Source: Rhodopseudomonas_A palustris_F (GTDB taxonomy: Bacteria; Pseudomonadota; Alphaproteobacteria; Rhizobiales; Xanthobacteraceae). From it: a stretch of 64,000 nt of DNA. Positions 18,440 through 26,430 of this stretch are shown here, in pieces. The notes under the pieces are model-generated. The model worked only from the letters and a program-made list of their open reading frames with translations, was not told where the DNA came from and made no database searches. The stretch's first letter is position 1, and every line of letters starts with the position of its first letter. The position numbers and the translations under genes are program-made. Location of the stretch: NCBI RefSeq assembly GCF_000013745.1, contig NC_007925.1, forward strand, positions 2,108,001 through 2,172,000, read 5' to 3'.

Positions 18440-19540
18440 ATGATGTCGTTGAAGCCGATCCCCGAACCGAAGCATCTGGCTGGATCGCTTGGCATGGTGC
18501 TCGCCCTGTTGATCGTTGCGACGCCAAGCCTCGCGGCCGAGGCGCCATTCGGCCCGGTCGCCGTCGTGGTCACCGCCAAGGCCTGTGAGCCCAACGAGCT
18601 CAAGGTGCCGGCGGGCCTCGTCACCTTTCAGATCACCAACCGCTCCAGCCGCGCGCTGGAATGGGAGATCCTGAAGGGCGTCATGGTGATCGACGAGCGC
18701 GAGAACATCGCGCCGGGCTTTCGCCAGAAGATGACCACGCGGCTCGAGCCCGGCGAATATGAAATCACCTGCGGGCTGCTCGACAATCCGCGCGGACGGC
18801 TGATCGTGGTCAATGCCGCCGGCACCACCGCCGCCAATGTGCAGAAGCCCAGCGCGACCGAGCTGATCGGCCCGGTCGCGGAGTATCGGGTGTGGCTGGC
18901 GGGCGAATTGAGTGCTCTCGATGCGGCGGCGCGGTCATTCGGTGTGGCCGTCTCGGCGGGCGATGTTGCCGCCGCCAAGGCGCGCTGGCGCGAGGTTCGT
19001 GCCGGAGTCCTGCGGGTCGCGCCGATTGAGCCGTTGATCGCGGCCGAGGCGAAGGCGGTCGATGTCGATCTCACCGCACTGGGGGCCGCGATCTTCGACC
19101 GCAACACCATCGAGGGACTGGCGCAGCCGGCGACGACGCTGATCACCGACGTCGAGGCTTTCCGCCGCGCGGCGCGCGCGCTGACGCCGACCCCGGAGCG
19201 CTTGATCGCCGGCGCCATCAGCGTGGCGAAGACGCTTGCGGACCGTCTCGGCGAAGCGGCGCCACAACGGCCGCTGGATCTTGCCGAGGCCGAGGCTCGC
19301 CTGCGCGGCGCGATCCGCGTCGTCGAGCTGTTCGGCCCGCTGACGGAGCGCGCCGACAGCGCCGCCGCAGCCGAGCTGAGGGCCGCTGCCGCGGGCTTGC
19401 GTGAGGCGTTGGCCAAGGCGGGCAGGGCAGCCGGCGTCGAAACCCGCCCGGCGGGCGACGACGATCGCCGCGTCGTGGCTGCGGCCGCCGACAGTTTCGC
19501 CCGCAGCAGCGCGCGATTGCCCGCGATCCTGGGGCTGTGA
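18440..19540 (+). CDS. efeO: EfeO-like periplasmic protein: cupredoxin domain plus degenerate imelysin-like domain
   Basis: A 366-residue secreted protein. After a signal peptide (ending near TPSLAAEA) comes a cupredoxin-like domain, about residues 38-122 (KVPAGLVTFQITNRSSRALEWEIL, LEPGEYEITCG). A helical region then resembles the EfeM/EfeO (imelysin, M75) fold, beginning ELIGPVAEYRVWLAGELSAL. The conserved HxxE motif of EfeM proteins is not recognisable; the corresponding stretch reads IFDRNTIEG. The start ATG is 1 base after the efeU stop. The intact HxxE domain is supplied by the separate efeM gene at 20887. Confidence 0.85.
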   Translation: MMSLKPIPEPKHLAGSLGMVLALLIVATPSLAAEAPFGPVAVVVTAKACEPNELKVPAGLVTFQITNRSSRALEWEILKGVMVIDERENIAPGFRQKMTTRLEPGEYEITCGLLDNPRGRLIVVNAAGTTAANVQKPSATELIGPVAEYRVWLAGELSALDAAARSFGVAVSAGDVAAAKARWREVRAGVLRVAPIEPLIAAEAKAVDVDLTALGAAIFDRNTIEGLAQPATTLITDVEAFRRAARALTPTPERLIAGAISVAKTLADRLGEAAPQRPLDLAEAEARLRGAIRVVELFGPLTERADSAAAAELRAAAAGLREALAKAGRAAGVETRPAGDDDRRVVAAAADSFARSSARLPAILGL

Positions 19541-19553
19541 TGAGGATAATGCC

Positions 19554-20882
19554 ATGAAAGCTCACGATCAAGACGCGGCCGGCTCATCAAGCGACGCGCC
19601 GGCGTCGCCGCAACGCCGCGGCCTGCTGCTCGGATTGGCTGCGGGCAGCCTCGGTCTGATGCCGTCGGCTGCGCCGGCGGCCGTTACTACACCCGCCGCG
19701 GTGTCATCGCTGGTGATCCCGTTTCACGGTCCGCATCAGGCCGGGATCACAACGCCGCAACCCTATGCCGGCCTCGTCGCCGCGTTCGATGTGCTCGCGG
19801 AGAACCGCGAGGAGTTGCGCCAGCTCTTCATCACACTGACGACCCGCGCGGAATTTCTCATGCATGGCGGCACGCCGCCCGAGCTCGACGAGGCGCTGCC
19901 GCCGGCCGACAGCGGCGTGTTGGGGCCCACCATCAAACCCGAACACCTCACCATGACGGTCGCGGTCGGCGCTTCGTTGTTCGACGGCCGGTTCGGCCTC
20001 GCACCGCTGAAGCCGAAGCAGCTCGCCGAGATGGAGGACTTTCCCAACGACGCGCTCGACGCCGAGCTGTGCCACGGCGACCTGATGATCCAGTTCTGCG
20101 CCGAGACCCCCGAAGAGGTGATTCATGCGCTGCGCGACATCGTCAAGGCGACGCCGGACCTGCTCGCGATCAAGTGGAAGCAGGAGGGCTTCGCCGCCAC
20201 CCATGGCGCGCGCAGTGGGCCGATCGGCACCGGACGCAATCTGCTCGGCTTCAAGGACGGCACCGCCAACGCCGACATCCGCGACGATGCGATGATGAAC
20301 GCCTACGTCTGGGTGCAGCCGGATGCCGGCGAGCCGGCCTGGAGCGTCGGCGGCAGCTATCAGGTGGTGCGGCTGGTGCGCAATTTCGTCGAGCGCTGGG
20401 ATCGCACGCCGCTCAGCGAGCAGGAGGCGATCTTCGGACGCGCGCGCAATTCCGGCGCGCCGCTCGGCAAGGCCGACGAATTCGACGAGCCCGGCTACCC
20501 AGCCGACCCGAACGGCGAGAAGATCCCGCTGACCTCGCATATCCGCCTCGCCAACCCGCGGACTCCGGAAGCAACGGCGCGACTGATCCGGCGCGGCTTC
20601 AACTATTCCAACGGCGTCAGCAAATCGGGCCAGCTCGACATGGGCCTGTTGTTCGTCTCGTTCCAATCGGATCTGGCGCAGGGCTTCATCGCCACGCAGA
20701 ACCGGCTGAACGGCGAGCCGCTCGAGGAATACATCAAGCCGTTCGGCGGCGGTTATTACTTCGTGCTTCCGGGCGTTGCCGCGCCGGGCGGTCATCTCGG
20801 CCAAGGCCTGTTCGCCGACGCCGCATCCCTTCCCACTCCCTCGCAACAGGCGCCCGCAAAAGCGCCCTCGAACAAAGGCTGA
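19554..20882 (+). CDS. efeB: EfeB, Tat-exported DyP-type heme peroxidase
   Basis: A 442-residue dye-decolourising peroxidase. A twin-arginine signal (PQRRGLLLGLAAGSLGL, Arg21-Arg22) sends the folded heme protein to the periplasm. The DyP motif GFKDG is at 232-236, with Asp235 the distal catalytic residue. His329 in SHIR is the likely proximal heme ligand. EfeB has been proposed to oxidise Fe(II) for EfeU or to release iron from heme. It lies 13 bases after efeO and 4 before efeM. Confidence 0.95.
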   Translation: MKAHDQDAAGSSSDAPASPQRRGLLLGLAAGSLGLMPSAAPAAVTTPAAVSSLVIPFHGPHQAGITTPQPYAGLVAAFDVLAENREELRQLFITLTTRAEFLMHGGTPPELDEALPPADSGVLGPTIKPEHLTMTVAVGASLFDGRFGLAPLKPKQLAEMEDFPNDALDAELCHGDLMIQFCAETPEEVIHALRDIVKATPDLLAIKWKQEGFAATHGARSGPIGTGRNLLGFKDGTANADIRDDAMMNAYVWVQPDAGEPAWSVGGSYQVVRLVRNFVERWDRTPLSEQEAIFGRARNSGAPLGKADEFDEPGYPADPNGEKIPLTSHIRLANPRTPEATARLIRRGFNYSNGVSKSGQLDMGLLFVSFQSDLAQGFIATQNRLNGEPLEEYIKPFGGGYYFVLPGVAAPGGHLGQGLFADAASLPTPSQQAPAKAPSNKG

Positions 20883-20886
20883 CACT

Positions 20887-21714
20887 ATGAAGCGACTGAA
20901 GCTGCCGTTGATCATGATCGCCAGTGTCGCCGTCGCGACGCTGGCTCACGCCGCAACGAAAATCGCGCCGGGTGAATTGGTCACGCCGATCTCCGAGTAC
21001 AAGATCTGGGTCGGCGAGGAGGTCGAGGCGCTGGTCAGCACGTCGAAGGCCTTCACCGACGCGGTCCGCGCCGGCGATCTTGCCAAGGCGCAGGCGCTGT
21101 ATGCGCCGGCGCGGGTGCACTACGAGCGGATCGAACCGATCGCCGAACTGTTCTCCGATCTCGACAAGGCGATCGACGTCCGCGCCGACGACTTTGCCAA
21201 GAAGGAAGCCGATCCGAAATTCACCGGCTTTCACCGCATCGAATACGGCCTGTTCGCCAAGAAGTCGGTCGACGGCCTGGCGCCGCTGGCCGACAAGCTG
21301 GATGCCGACATCAAGGAGTTGCAGAGCCGCATCAAGGGGCTGACCGTGCCGCCGGAGAAGGTGGTTGGCGGCGCCGCGGTGCTGCTGGAAGAAGTCGCGA
21401 AGACCAAGATTTCCGGCGAAGAAGACCGCTACAGCCGCACCGATCTGTGGGATTTCAACTCGAATGTCGAGGGCGCAAAGAAGATCCACGATCTGCTGCG
21501 GCCGCTCACAGAGAAGGCCAATCCCAAGCTGGTGACGCGGATCGACGCCAATTTCGTCAAGGTCGAAACCGTGCTGGCCAAATACGCGGTGCCGGGCGGT
21601 GGCTACAAGAGCTACGACGAATTGACCAAGAAGGACCGCAATACGGTGCGCGGTCCGGTGACCGCGCTGGCCGAGGATCTCTCCAGGCTGCGGGGCGAAC
21701 TCGGTCTGAAGTAG
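20887..21714 (+). CDS. efeM: EfeM-type periplasmic imelysin (M75) iron-binding protein
   Basis: A 275-residue secreted protein with signal peptide (MKRLKLPLIMIASVAVATLAHA) and a single imelysin/EfeM domain. The family HxxE motif is intact (GFHRIEYGLF, His116 and Glu119). Other landmarks are ISEYKIWVGEEVEALV, ARVHYERIEPIAELF and RYSRTDLWDFNSNVEGA. It should bind iron and hand it to EfeU. It is the last gene of the operon, followed by a strong hairpin. Confidence 0.93.
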   Translation: MKRLKLPLIMIASVAVATLAHAATKIAPGELVTPISEYKIWVGEEVEALVSTSKAFTDAVRAGDLAKAQALYAPARVHYERIEPIAELFSDLDKAIDVRADDFAKKEADPKFTGFHRIEYGLFAKKSVDGLAPLADKLDADIKELQSRIKGLTVPPEKVVGGAAVLLEEVAKTKISGEEDRYSRTDLWDFNSNVEGAKKIHDLLRPLTEKANPKLVTRIDANFVKVETVLAKYAVPGGGYKSYDELTKKDRNTVRGPVTALAEDLSRLRGELGLK

Positions 21715-21722
21715 CATTTGGC

Positions 21723-21752
21723 GATCGCAGGCGCGCAGCGGCGCCTGCGGTC
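21723..21752 (+). terminator. Hairpin after the efe operon
   Basis: The stem is CGCAGGCGC (21726-21734) with GCGCCTGCG (21741-21749), extended by three further pairs including one wobble, with a 6-base loop. It lies 9 bases after the efeM stop. There is no T-run, so a Rho-independent stop is likely but not certain. Confidence 0.55.
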
Positions 21753-21900
21753 GAAACCAAAGCGATGGCATCGCGGCTTGGGGGCGGATCAGCCCCCGGG
21801 CTGCGCCAAGGCGCGGCTTGACATACTCCCGGCAATTCAATCGGCCATCGCGACGGTCATGCGCGTCATCGCTGGAGGCGGATCGTCGTCGATGCCGAGC

Positions 21901-21945
21901 GCATGATCCCGAAAAGTGGATGCCGGTTTTCGCAAAAGATCATGC
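21901..21945. repeat. Palindromic interspersed repeat of Bradyrhizobiaceae type
   Basis: Nested inverted repeat: GCATGATC (21901-21908) pairs with GATCATGC (21938-21945), and inside CGAAAA (21910-21915) pairs with TTTTCG (21927-21932). The text (GATCCCGAAAAGTGG...CCGGTTTTCG...GATCATGC) matches from memory a repeat scattered through Bradyrhizobium and Rhodopseudomonas genomes. A less conserved tail continues to about 21979. Confidence 0.75.
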
Positions 21946-22264
21946 TCAATCAAAAAGCTAGAGCAGAATGATCCGACGCTTTCCATCCCGGGCCATGTAA
22001 TGGCCGGAGGCGATCGGCGCCTAGGCGCTCTCGCAGTGCCGCAAGCCGTGACGAAAGCCTGATCAAGGTCACGGCGGACCCGATCCCATGTAAGGGCAGA
22101 GTGCTGGATCTTTTCAATGAGGAGCGGCGCGAATCCGCTGATCCGATTCAGGATCGGATCGACCGGCCGCGTTGTGCCGGCTGTTGCCTCGGATGGATGC
22201 AGGTACCGTCAGTGGACCATCCAGTAGGACCATTTACAGCAGTCTTCTTACTTGATACGCATCA

Positions 22265-22450
22265 CCCGTGGTTCTCGCCCGGCGGTGCCGGACGAGATAA
22301 TAGGGAACACGGTGCACCGCGTCCGCGCGGTTATTCCGAGGCTGCCCCCGCAACTGTAAGCGGCGAATCTCGCCGACGAACACCACTGGCCCGCAACGGC
22401 TGGGAAGGTTCGGCGAGATGATGACCCGTGAGCCAGGAGACCTGCCACAC
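22265..22450 (+). ncRNA. Cobalamin (adenosylcobalamin) riboswitch
   Basis: The conserved core is visible in order: GGTGCC near the start, AATAGGGAACACGGTGCACC at 22297-22316, GCTGCCCCCGCAACTGTAAG at 22341-22360, and the B12 box GCCAGGAGACCTGCC at 22432-22446. It lies about 155 bases upstream of the second ECF transporter operon. Cobalamin binding should lower expression of the transporter, which points to cobalt as the substrate. Outer boundaries are approximate. The pairing that hides the ribosome site or forms a terminator was not worked out. Confidence 0.93.
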
Positions 22451-22601
22451 CCGTTCGCACCTGCGAGCGGCTCGTTCGTCTGACGCCGGGGTGAGCGTTG
22501 TGCAACACCACGGACTGACTCCGCCCGTGTGAGCACTGGGTCCTCGCGCGTCTCCTTATGGAACCGCAGCCGCAATTCGGCTCGCGTTGGGAGACCCGAT
22601 C

Positions 22602-23396
22602 TTGAAACTCTTCAAATCAACCTTAGCCGCCGGTGTGTTCGCCTGCTTCGCGGCGGCACCCGCCGAATCCCACTTCCAGCTGATCTATACGCCCGAAGTG
22701 AATCTGGAGAAGCCGGCGGAGATCCCGCTGTTGCTGGTGTTCTGGCATCCGTTCGAAAATGGCCACGTCATGGACATGGCCAAGCCGGAGCAGTTCTTCG
22801 TCGTCAACAAGGACAAGAAGACCGACCTGCTGGGCAAACTTTCGCCTACCACCTTCAAGGGCGCGGAGAATTCCGCCGCCGCCTTCGAGAGCAAATTCGC
22901 CGCCAAGGGCCTCGGCGACTACGTATTCGGTCTGGTGCCCGCGCCATACCTGGAAAAGTCCGAGGACAAGTACATCCAGCAGGTCACCAAGGCCTTCGTG
23001 AACCAGGGCGGCGCGCCGACCGACTGGGACAAGCCGCTGGGACTCCCCACCGAGATCGTGCCGCTCAACAAGCCGACCGCGATCGTCGTCGGCTCGACCT
23101 TCTCCGGCCGCGTGCTGTCCAAAGGCAAGCCGGTTGCCGACGCCGAGATCGAGATCGAATACATCGCAGCCGAGCCGGACCTAACGACTCGCACCGCCGG
23201 CAAGCCGAGCGTCACGCCGCCGCCCGGCGGCACGCTGATCGCCAAGACCGACGCCAACGGCCTCTTCACCTTCGGCATTCCCAAGGCGGGCTTCTGGGGC
23301 TTCGCCGCGCTCGGTGTCGGACCGTCGAAGAAATTCGACGGCAAGGAACTGTCGCAGGACGCGGTGATCTGGATCCGCGCCAACGACCTCAAGTGA
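22602..23396 (+). CDS. Periplasmic DUF4198 protein of the cobalt ECF transporter (NikK/CbiK-like)
   Basis: A 264-residue secreted protein and first gene after the riboswitch. I use the TTG start at 22602 (MKLFKSTLAAGVFACFAAAPAES), which has GGGAGA about 8 bases upstream and gives a clean signal peptide. The mature protein would begin near HFQLIY. The DUF4198 body parallels NikK (VFWHPFENGHVMDMAKPEQFFV, FTFGIPKAGFWGF). By context it serves cobalt rather than nickel. It is unrelated to the cobaltochelatase also called CbiK, so no symbol is given. Confidence 0.87.
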   Translation: MKLFKSTLAAGVFACFAAAPAESHFQLIYTPEVNLEKPAEIPLLLVFWHPFENGHVMDMAKPEQFFVVNKDKKTDLLGKLSPTTFKGAENSAAAFESKFAAKGLGDYVFGLVPAPYLEKSEDKYIQQVTKAFVNQGGAPTDWDKPLGLPTEIVPLNKPTAIVVGSTFSGRVLSKGKPVADAEIEIEYIAAEPDLTTRTAGKPSVTPPPGGTLIAKTDANGLFTFGIPKAGFWGFAALGVGPSKKFDGKELSQDAVIWIRANDLK

Positions 23397-23408
23397 GGAG
23401 GGCGGGAC

Positions 23409-24035
23409 ATGCACATCGTTGACGGAGCACTCTCCATGCCGGTCCTGGTGGCCGGATCCGCGCTCGCCGTTGCGGGGATCGGCATCGGCGTCCGCCAGAT
23501 GCCGATCGATAAGATTCCGGCAGCCGGCGTGCTGAGCGCGACGTTCTTCGTCGCCTCGTTGGTGCATGTCCCGATCGGACCATCGAGTGTCCACCTGATC
23601 GTCAACGGTCTGGCCGGGCTGGTGCTCGGCTGGGCTGCCTTTCCGGCGCTGTTCGTCGCGCTGTTGCTGCAGGCGGTGTTCTTCGGTTTCGGCGGCCTCA
23701 CGGTGCTGGGGGTGAACACCGTCGATATCGCTCTGCCGGCGGTGATCGTCTACTACGTCTGCCGGCCCGGCATCGTCCACGCGCAGCCAGCGGTGGCGGC
23801 GATCTGGGGCGCGATCGGCGGCGCGCTGGCGATCGCTCTGACGACCGTCTGTGTCGGCATCGCGCTGGCTTTCTCCGGCGACGAGTTCGTGCCCGCCGCG
23901 AAGCTTGTCTTCATCGCTCATATCCCGGTCATGGCGATCGAGGCCGTGCTCACCGCGGCCGCCGTCTATCTCGTCCGCCGGGTCAAACCGGAGCTCTTCA
24001 ACGCCTTCGCCGCGCCTGTGCTCAAGGGAGCGTGA
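23409..24035 (+). CDS. cbiM: ECF-type cobalt transporter substrate-specific subunit CbiM
   Basis: A 208-residue membrane protein. It begins MHIVDGALSMPV, with His2 in the position that contributes to the metal site of CbiM/NikM. Landmarks are SLVHVPIGPSSVHLIVNGLAGL, FFGFGGLTVLGVNTVDIALPAV and FVPAAKLVFIAHIPVMAIEA. It lies 12 bases after the DUF4198 gene. Cobalt specificity is inferred from the B12 riboswitch. Confidence 0.92.
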   Translation: MHIVDGALSMPVLVAGSALAVAGIGIGVRQMPIDKIPAAGVLSATFFVASLVHVPIGPSSVHLIVNGLAGLVLGWAAFPALFVALLLQAVFFGFGGLTVLGVNTVDIALPAVIVYYVCRPGIVHAQPAVAAIWGAIGGALAIALTTVCVGIALAFSGDEFVPAAKLVFIAHIPVMAIEAVLTAAAVYLVRRVKPELFNAFAAPVLKGA

Positions 24036-24039
24036 TGCC

Positions 24040-24672
24040 ATGAACAAGACTATTGCTTCGTTGCTGCTTGCGCTGGTCGTCGCCGGCGGCGCCTCCGGTT
24101 CAGCCTTCGCACACAAGGTCGTCGCCGGTGCCTTCGCCAGTGGGGACCGGATCGAAGGTGAAATCGGCTTTTCCGACGGTTCGATGGCCAAGAACGTGGT
24201 GGTCGAGGTGCTCGCCGAAGACGGCAGCAAACTCGGCGAGGCCCGCACCGGTGAGGACGGCAGCTTCGTCTTCGTGCCGACCAAGCGGGTCGTCCACATC
24301 TTCCACGCCGATCTCAGCGGCGGCCACGTCGCCAACATCCGCCTGGATGTCTCCGATCTGCCCGCCAGCCTTGCTGCGGTCGCGGCTGATGGGGACGCGG
24401 CGGTGGCCGTGGCTCCGGTGCCGACGGGCGCAACGCCGTCCGCCGCCGCGCCGCCCGCCGGCGCTCCGGGGCCTTCTGCGATCAGCGACGCGCAGCGCGC
24501 CGCTTTCGCCGAGGCGGTGCGCAACGAGATCAAGCCGCTGCGGCGCGAGATCATCGCGCTGAAGGAGAAGAACGATCTGCAGTCGATCCTCGGCGGCCTC
24601 GGCTACATCGTGGGCCTGTTCGGCCTGTGGCTGTTCTTGGCCGCGCGACGTCAGAAGCCGCTGGCCGGTTGA
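24040..24672 (+). CDS. NikL/CbiL-type accessory protein of the cobalt ECF transporter
   Basis: A 210-residue protein parallel to nikL. The signal peptide (MNKTIASLLLALVVAGGASGSAFA) is followed by HKVVAGAFASGDRIEG, again putting His at the mature N-terminus. A beta domain, an Ala/Pro linker, a short charged helix (RNEIKPLRREIIALKEKNDL) and one C-terminal transmembrane helix (GGLGYIVGLFGLWLFLAA) follow. Its stop overlaps the cbiQ start. It is not the cobalamin methyltransferase CbiL. Confidence 0.85.
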   Translation: MNKTIASLLLALVVAGGASGSAFAHKVVAGAFASGDRIEGEIGFSDGSMAKNVVVEVLAEDGSKLGEARTGEDGSFVFVPTKRVVHIFHADLSGGHVANIRLDVSDLPASLAAVAADGDAAVAVAPVPTGATPSAAAPPAGAPGPSAISDAQRAAFAEAVRNEIKPLRREIIALKEKNDLQSILGGLGYIVGLFGLWLFLAARRQKPLAG

Positions 24673-25469
24673 TGGTGCAACTCATGCCCGACGAGGTGGC
24701 CGGCGTTCTGGTGACCGCGGCGCCCCGTCGGAGCTTGCTCGGCGGTCTCGACGGACGCGTCCGCATCGTCGCGGTCTCCGGGTTCGCCGTCACCGTCGTG
24801 TCGCTGCAGAATTTGGCGCCGCTGCTGTTGGCCTTGAGCGGCGCCATGGGCATCATGCTGCTCGCGCAGCTTCCGATCGCCCGTACCCTTCGCCGCGTCG
24901 TGGCGATGGATTCCTTCATCGTATTCATGATCGCGATGCTGCCCTTTACGGTGCCGGGTGATCCGGTGTTCACCGTCCTCGGTTGGCCGGCGAGCCGGGA
25001 AGGCATCATCGAGGCGACGACGATCGCGCTCAAGGCCAATACCGTGGTTCTCGCCGCGATGGCGCTATTGTCCTCTCTCGACCCGGTGGCGTTCGGTCGG
25101 GCACTGGCGCGACTCGGGATGCCCGAACGTCTGGTCCATCTCATCATGTTCAATATCCGCTACATCGACGTGCTCGATCGGGAGCAGCAGCGGCTGCGCG
25201 TCGCGATGCGGGCGCGCGGTTTTCGGCCGGCGAATTCGCGCCATACCTATGTGAGTTACGGTTATTTGATCGGGATGATGCTGATCCGCGCGCTGGAGCG
25301 GTCGGAGCGAATCCTGCAGGCGATGAAGTGCCGGGGATTCTCCGGCCGGCTTTTCCTTGATACCGAGGAACGCGTCGGAACCATTGACATCGTCTTCGGT
25401 TCGCTGTTCACCGCATTTGTCGGCGGCCTGATCCTGTGGGAGATGATGATCCTTGCCACCTCTCATTGA
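24672..25469 (+). CDS. cbiQ: ECF-type cobalt transporter transmembrane subunit CbiQ
   Basis: A 265-residue EcfT-type membrane protein. The two coupling motifs are canonical, ARG in MRARGFRPAN and CRG in MKCRGFSGR, flanking the ATPase-docking helices. Other landmarks are RRVVAMDSFIVFMIAMLPFTVPGDPVF and MFNIRYIDVLDREQQRLR. The start overlaps the previous stop (TGATG). It overlaps the ATPase gene by 17 bases. Confidence 0.92.
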   Translation: MVQLMPDEVAGVLVTAAPRRSLLGGLDGRVRIVAVSGFAVTVVSLQNLAPLLLALSGAMGIMLLAQLPIARTLRRVVAMDSFIVFMIAMLPFTVPGDPVFTVLGWPASREGIIEATTIALKANTVVLAAMALLSSLDPVAFGRALARLGMPERLVHLIMFNIRYIDVLDREQQRLRVAMRARGFRPANSRHTYVSYGYLIGMMLIRALERSERILQAMKCRGFSGRLFLDTEERVGTIDIVFGSLFTAFVGGLILWEMMILATSH

Positions 25470-26151
25470 AGTCAGCGGGATCGTCTTCGCCTATCCCGGG
25501 CAGTCCAGGGTTCTCGACGGCGTCGACCTGTCGCTGTATCCCGGCGAACGACTCTGTCTGGTCGGCCCCAACGGCGCCGGCAAAAGTACGCTGCTGCAAA
25601 TTCTGGTCGGCCTCTTGGTGCCGAGCGCCGGAGCGGTGACGGCGTTCGGCCGCGCCCGACGGACCGAGCGCGACTTCCACGAAGTCCGCCAGCGCGCCGG
25701 CTTCGTGTTCCAGGACCCCGACGACCAGCTGTTCTGTCCGACCGTCGCCGAAGACGTCGCGTTCGGCCCGCTCAACCTCGGCAAGAGTCGCCAGGAGGTT
25801 GCGACGATCGTGAACGATACGCTCGAACGGCTCGACCTCAAGCATTTGCGCGATCGCGTCACCCACAAACTCTCCGGCGGCGAAAAGCGGCTGGTCACAT
25901 TGGCTGCCGTATTGGCGATGCAGCCCGAGGTCCTGCTGCTCGACGAGCCGACCAACGCCCTCGACGAGCGCTTCTACAACCGGTTGATCGATATTCTGAC
26001 CGGCCTTCCGCAGGCGATGATCGTGGTGTCACACGACCCACACTTTCGACACGCCATCGGCTCGCGCAGCGTCGGTCTCAAGGAGGGACGGCTATCGACG
26101 CTCGACGAGGCGTCTCGTGTCGATTCTCGGATCTTGCCGCGGCCGGTCTGA
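25453..26151 (+). CDS. cbiO: ECF transporter ATP-binding protein CbiO
   Basis: A 232-residue ATPase starting at TTG inside the end of cbiQ. It has Walker A GPNGAGKST, a Q-loop with VFQDPDDQLFCPTVAEDVAFGPLNLG (the PDDQLF segment is typical of CbiO/EcfA), signature LSGGEKRLVTLAAVL and Walker B LLLDEPTNALDE. It is the only ECF-type ATPase in the window, so it may also energise the NikQ system at 13.5-16.4 kb. Confidence 0.93.
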   Translation: MPPLIEVSGIVFAYPGQSRVLDGVDLSLYPGERLCLVGPNGAGKSTLLQILVGLLVPSAGAVTAFGRARRTERDFHEVRQRAGFVFQDPDDQLFCPTVAEDVAFGPLNLGKSRQEVATIVNDTLERLDLKHLRDRVTHKLSGGEKRLVTLAAVLAMQPEVLLLDEPTNALDERFYNRLIDILTGLPQAMIVVSHDPHFRHAIGSRSVGLKEGRLSTLDEASRVDSRILPRPV

Positions 26152-26430
26152 CCGAAACCGCCGGGCGGGGATCGCGAGCTAGCAGCCAATAGTCCAAATA
26201 ACCTTGCTGATCATGCGCGAGAGCGGTGCTTTTGATGAGAACGCGCCATCCGATCTCGTCATGCCCGAGTTGCATCGCAGCGGAAACGCCGCGCCGCGGC
26301 CACTAGCCGAACTCTCGATCCGGCCAACGGCAAATCCGATATCAATATGTGCATCGACGGAGTTCTTGCCGCGTCCGAGGCGTTGAAAGGGCCGAACAAG
26401 CGGGTGGAAAGGAAGAAGTTCGGCTCTCCC

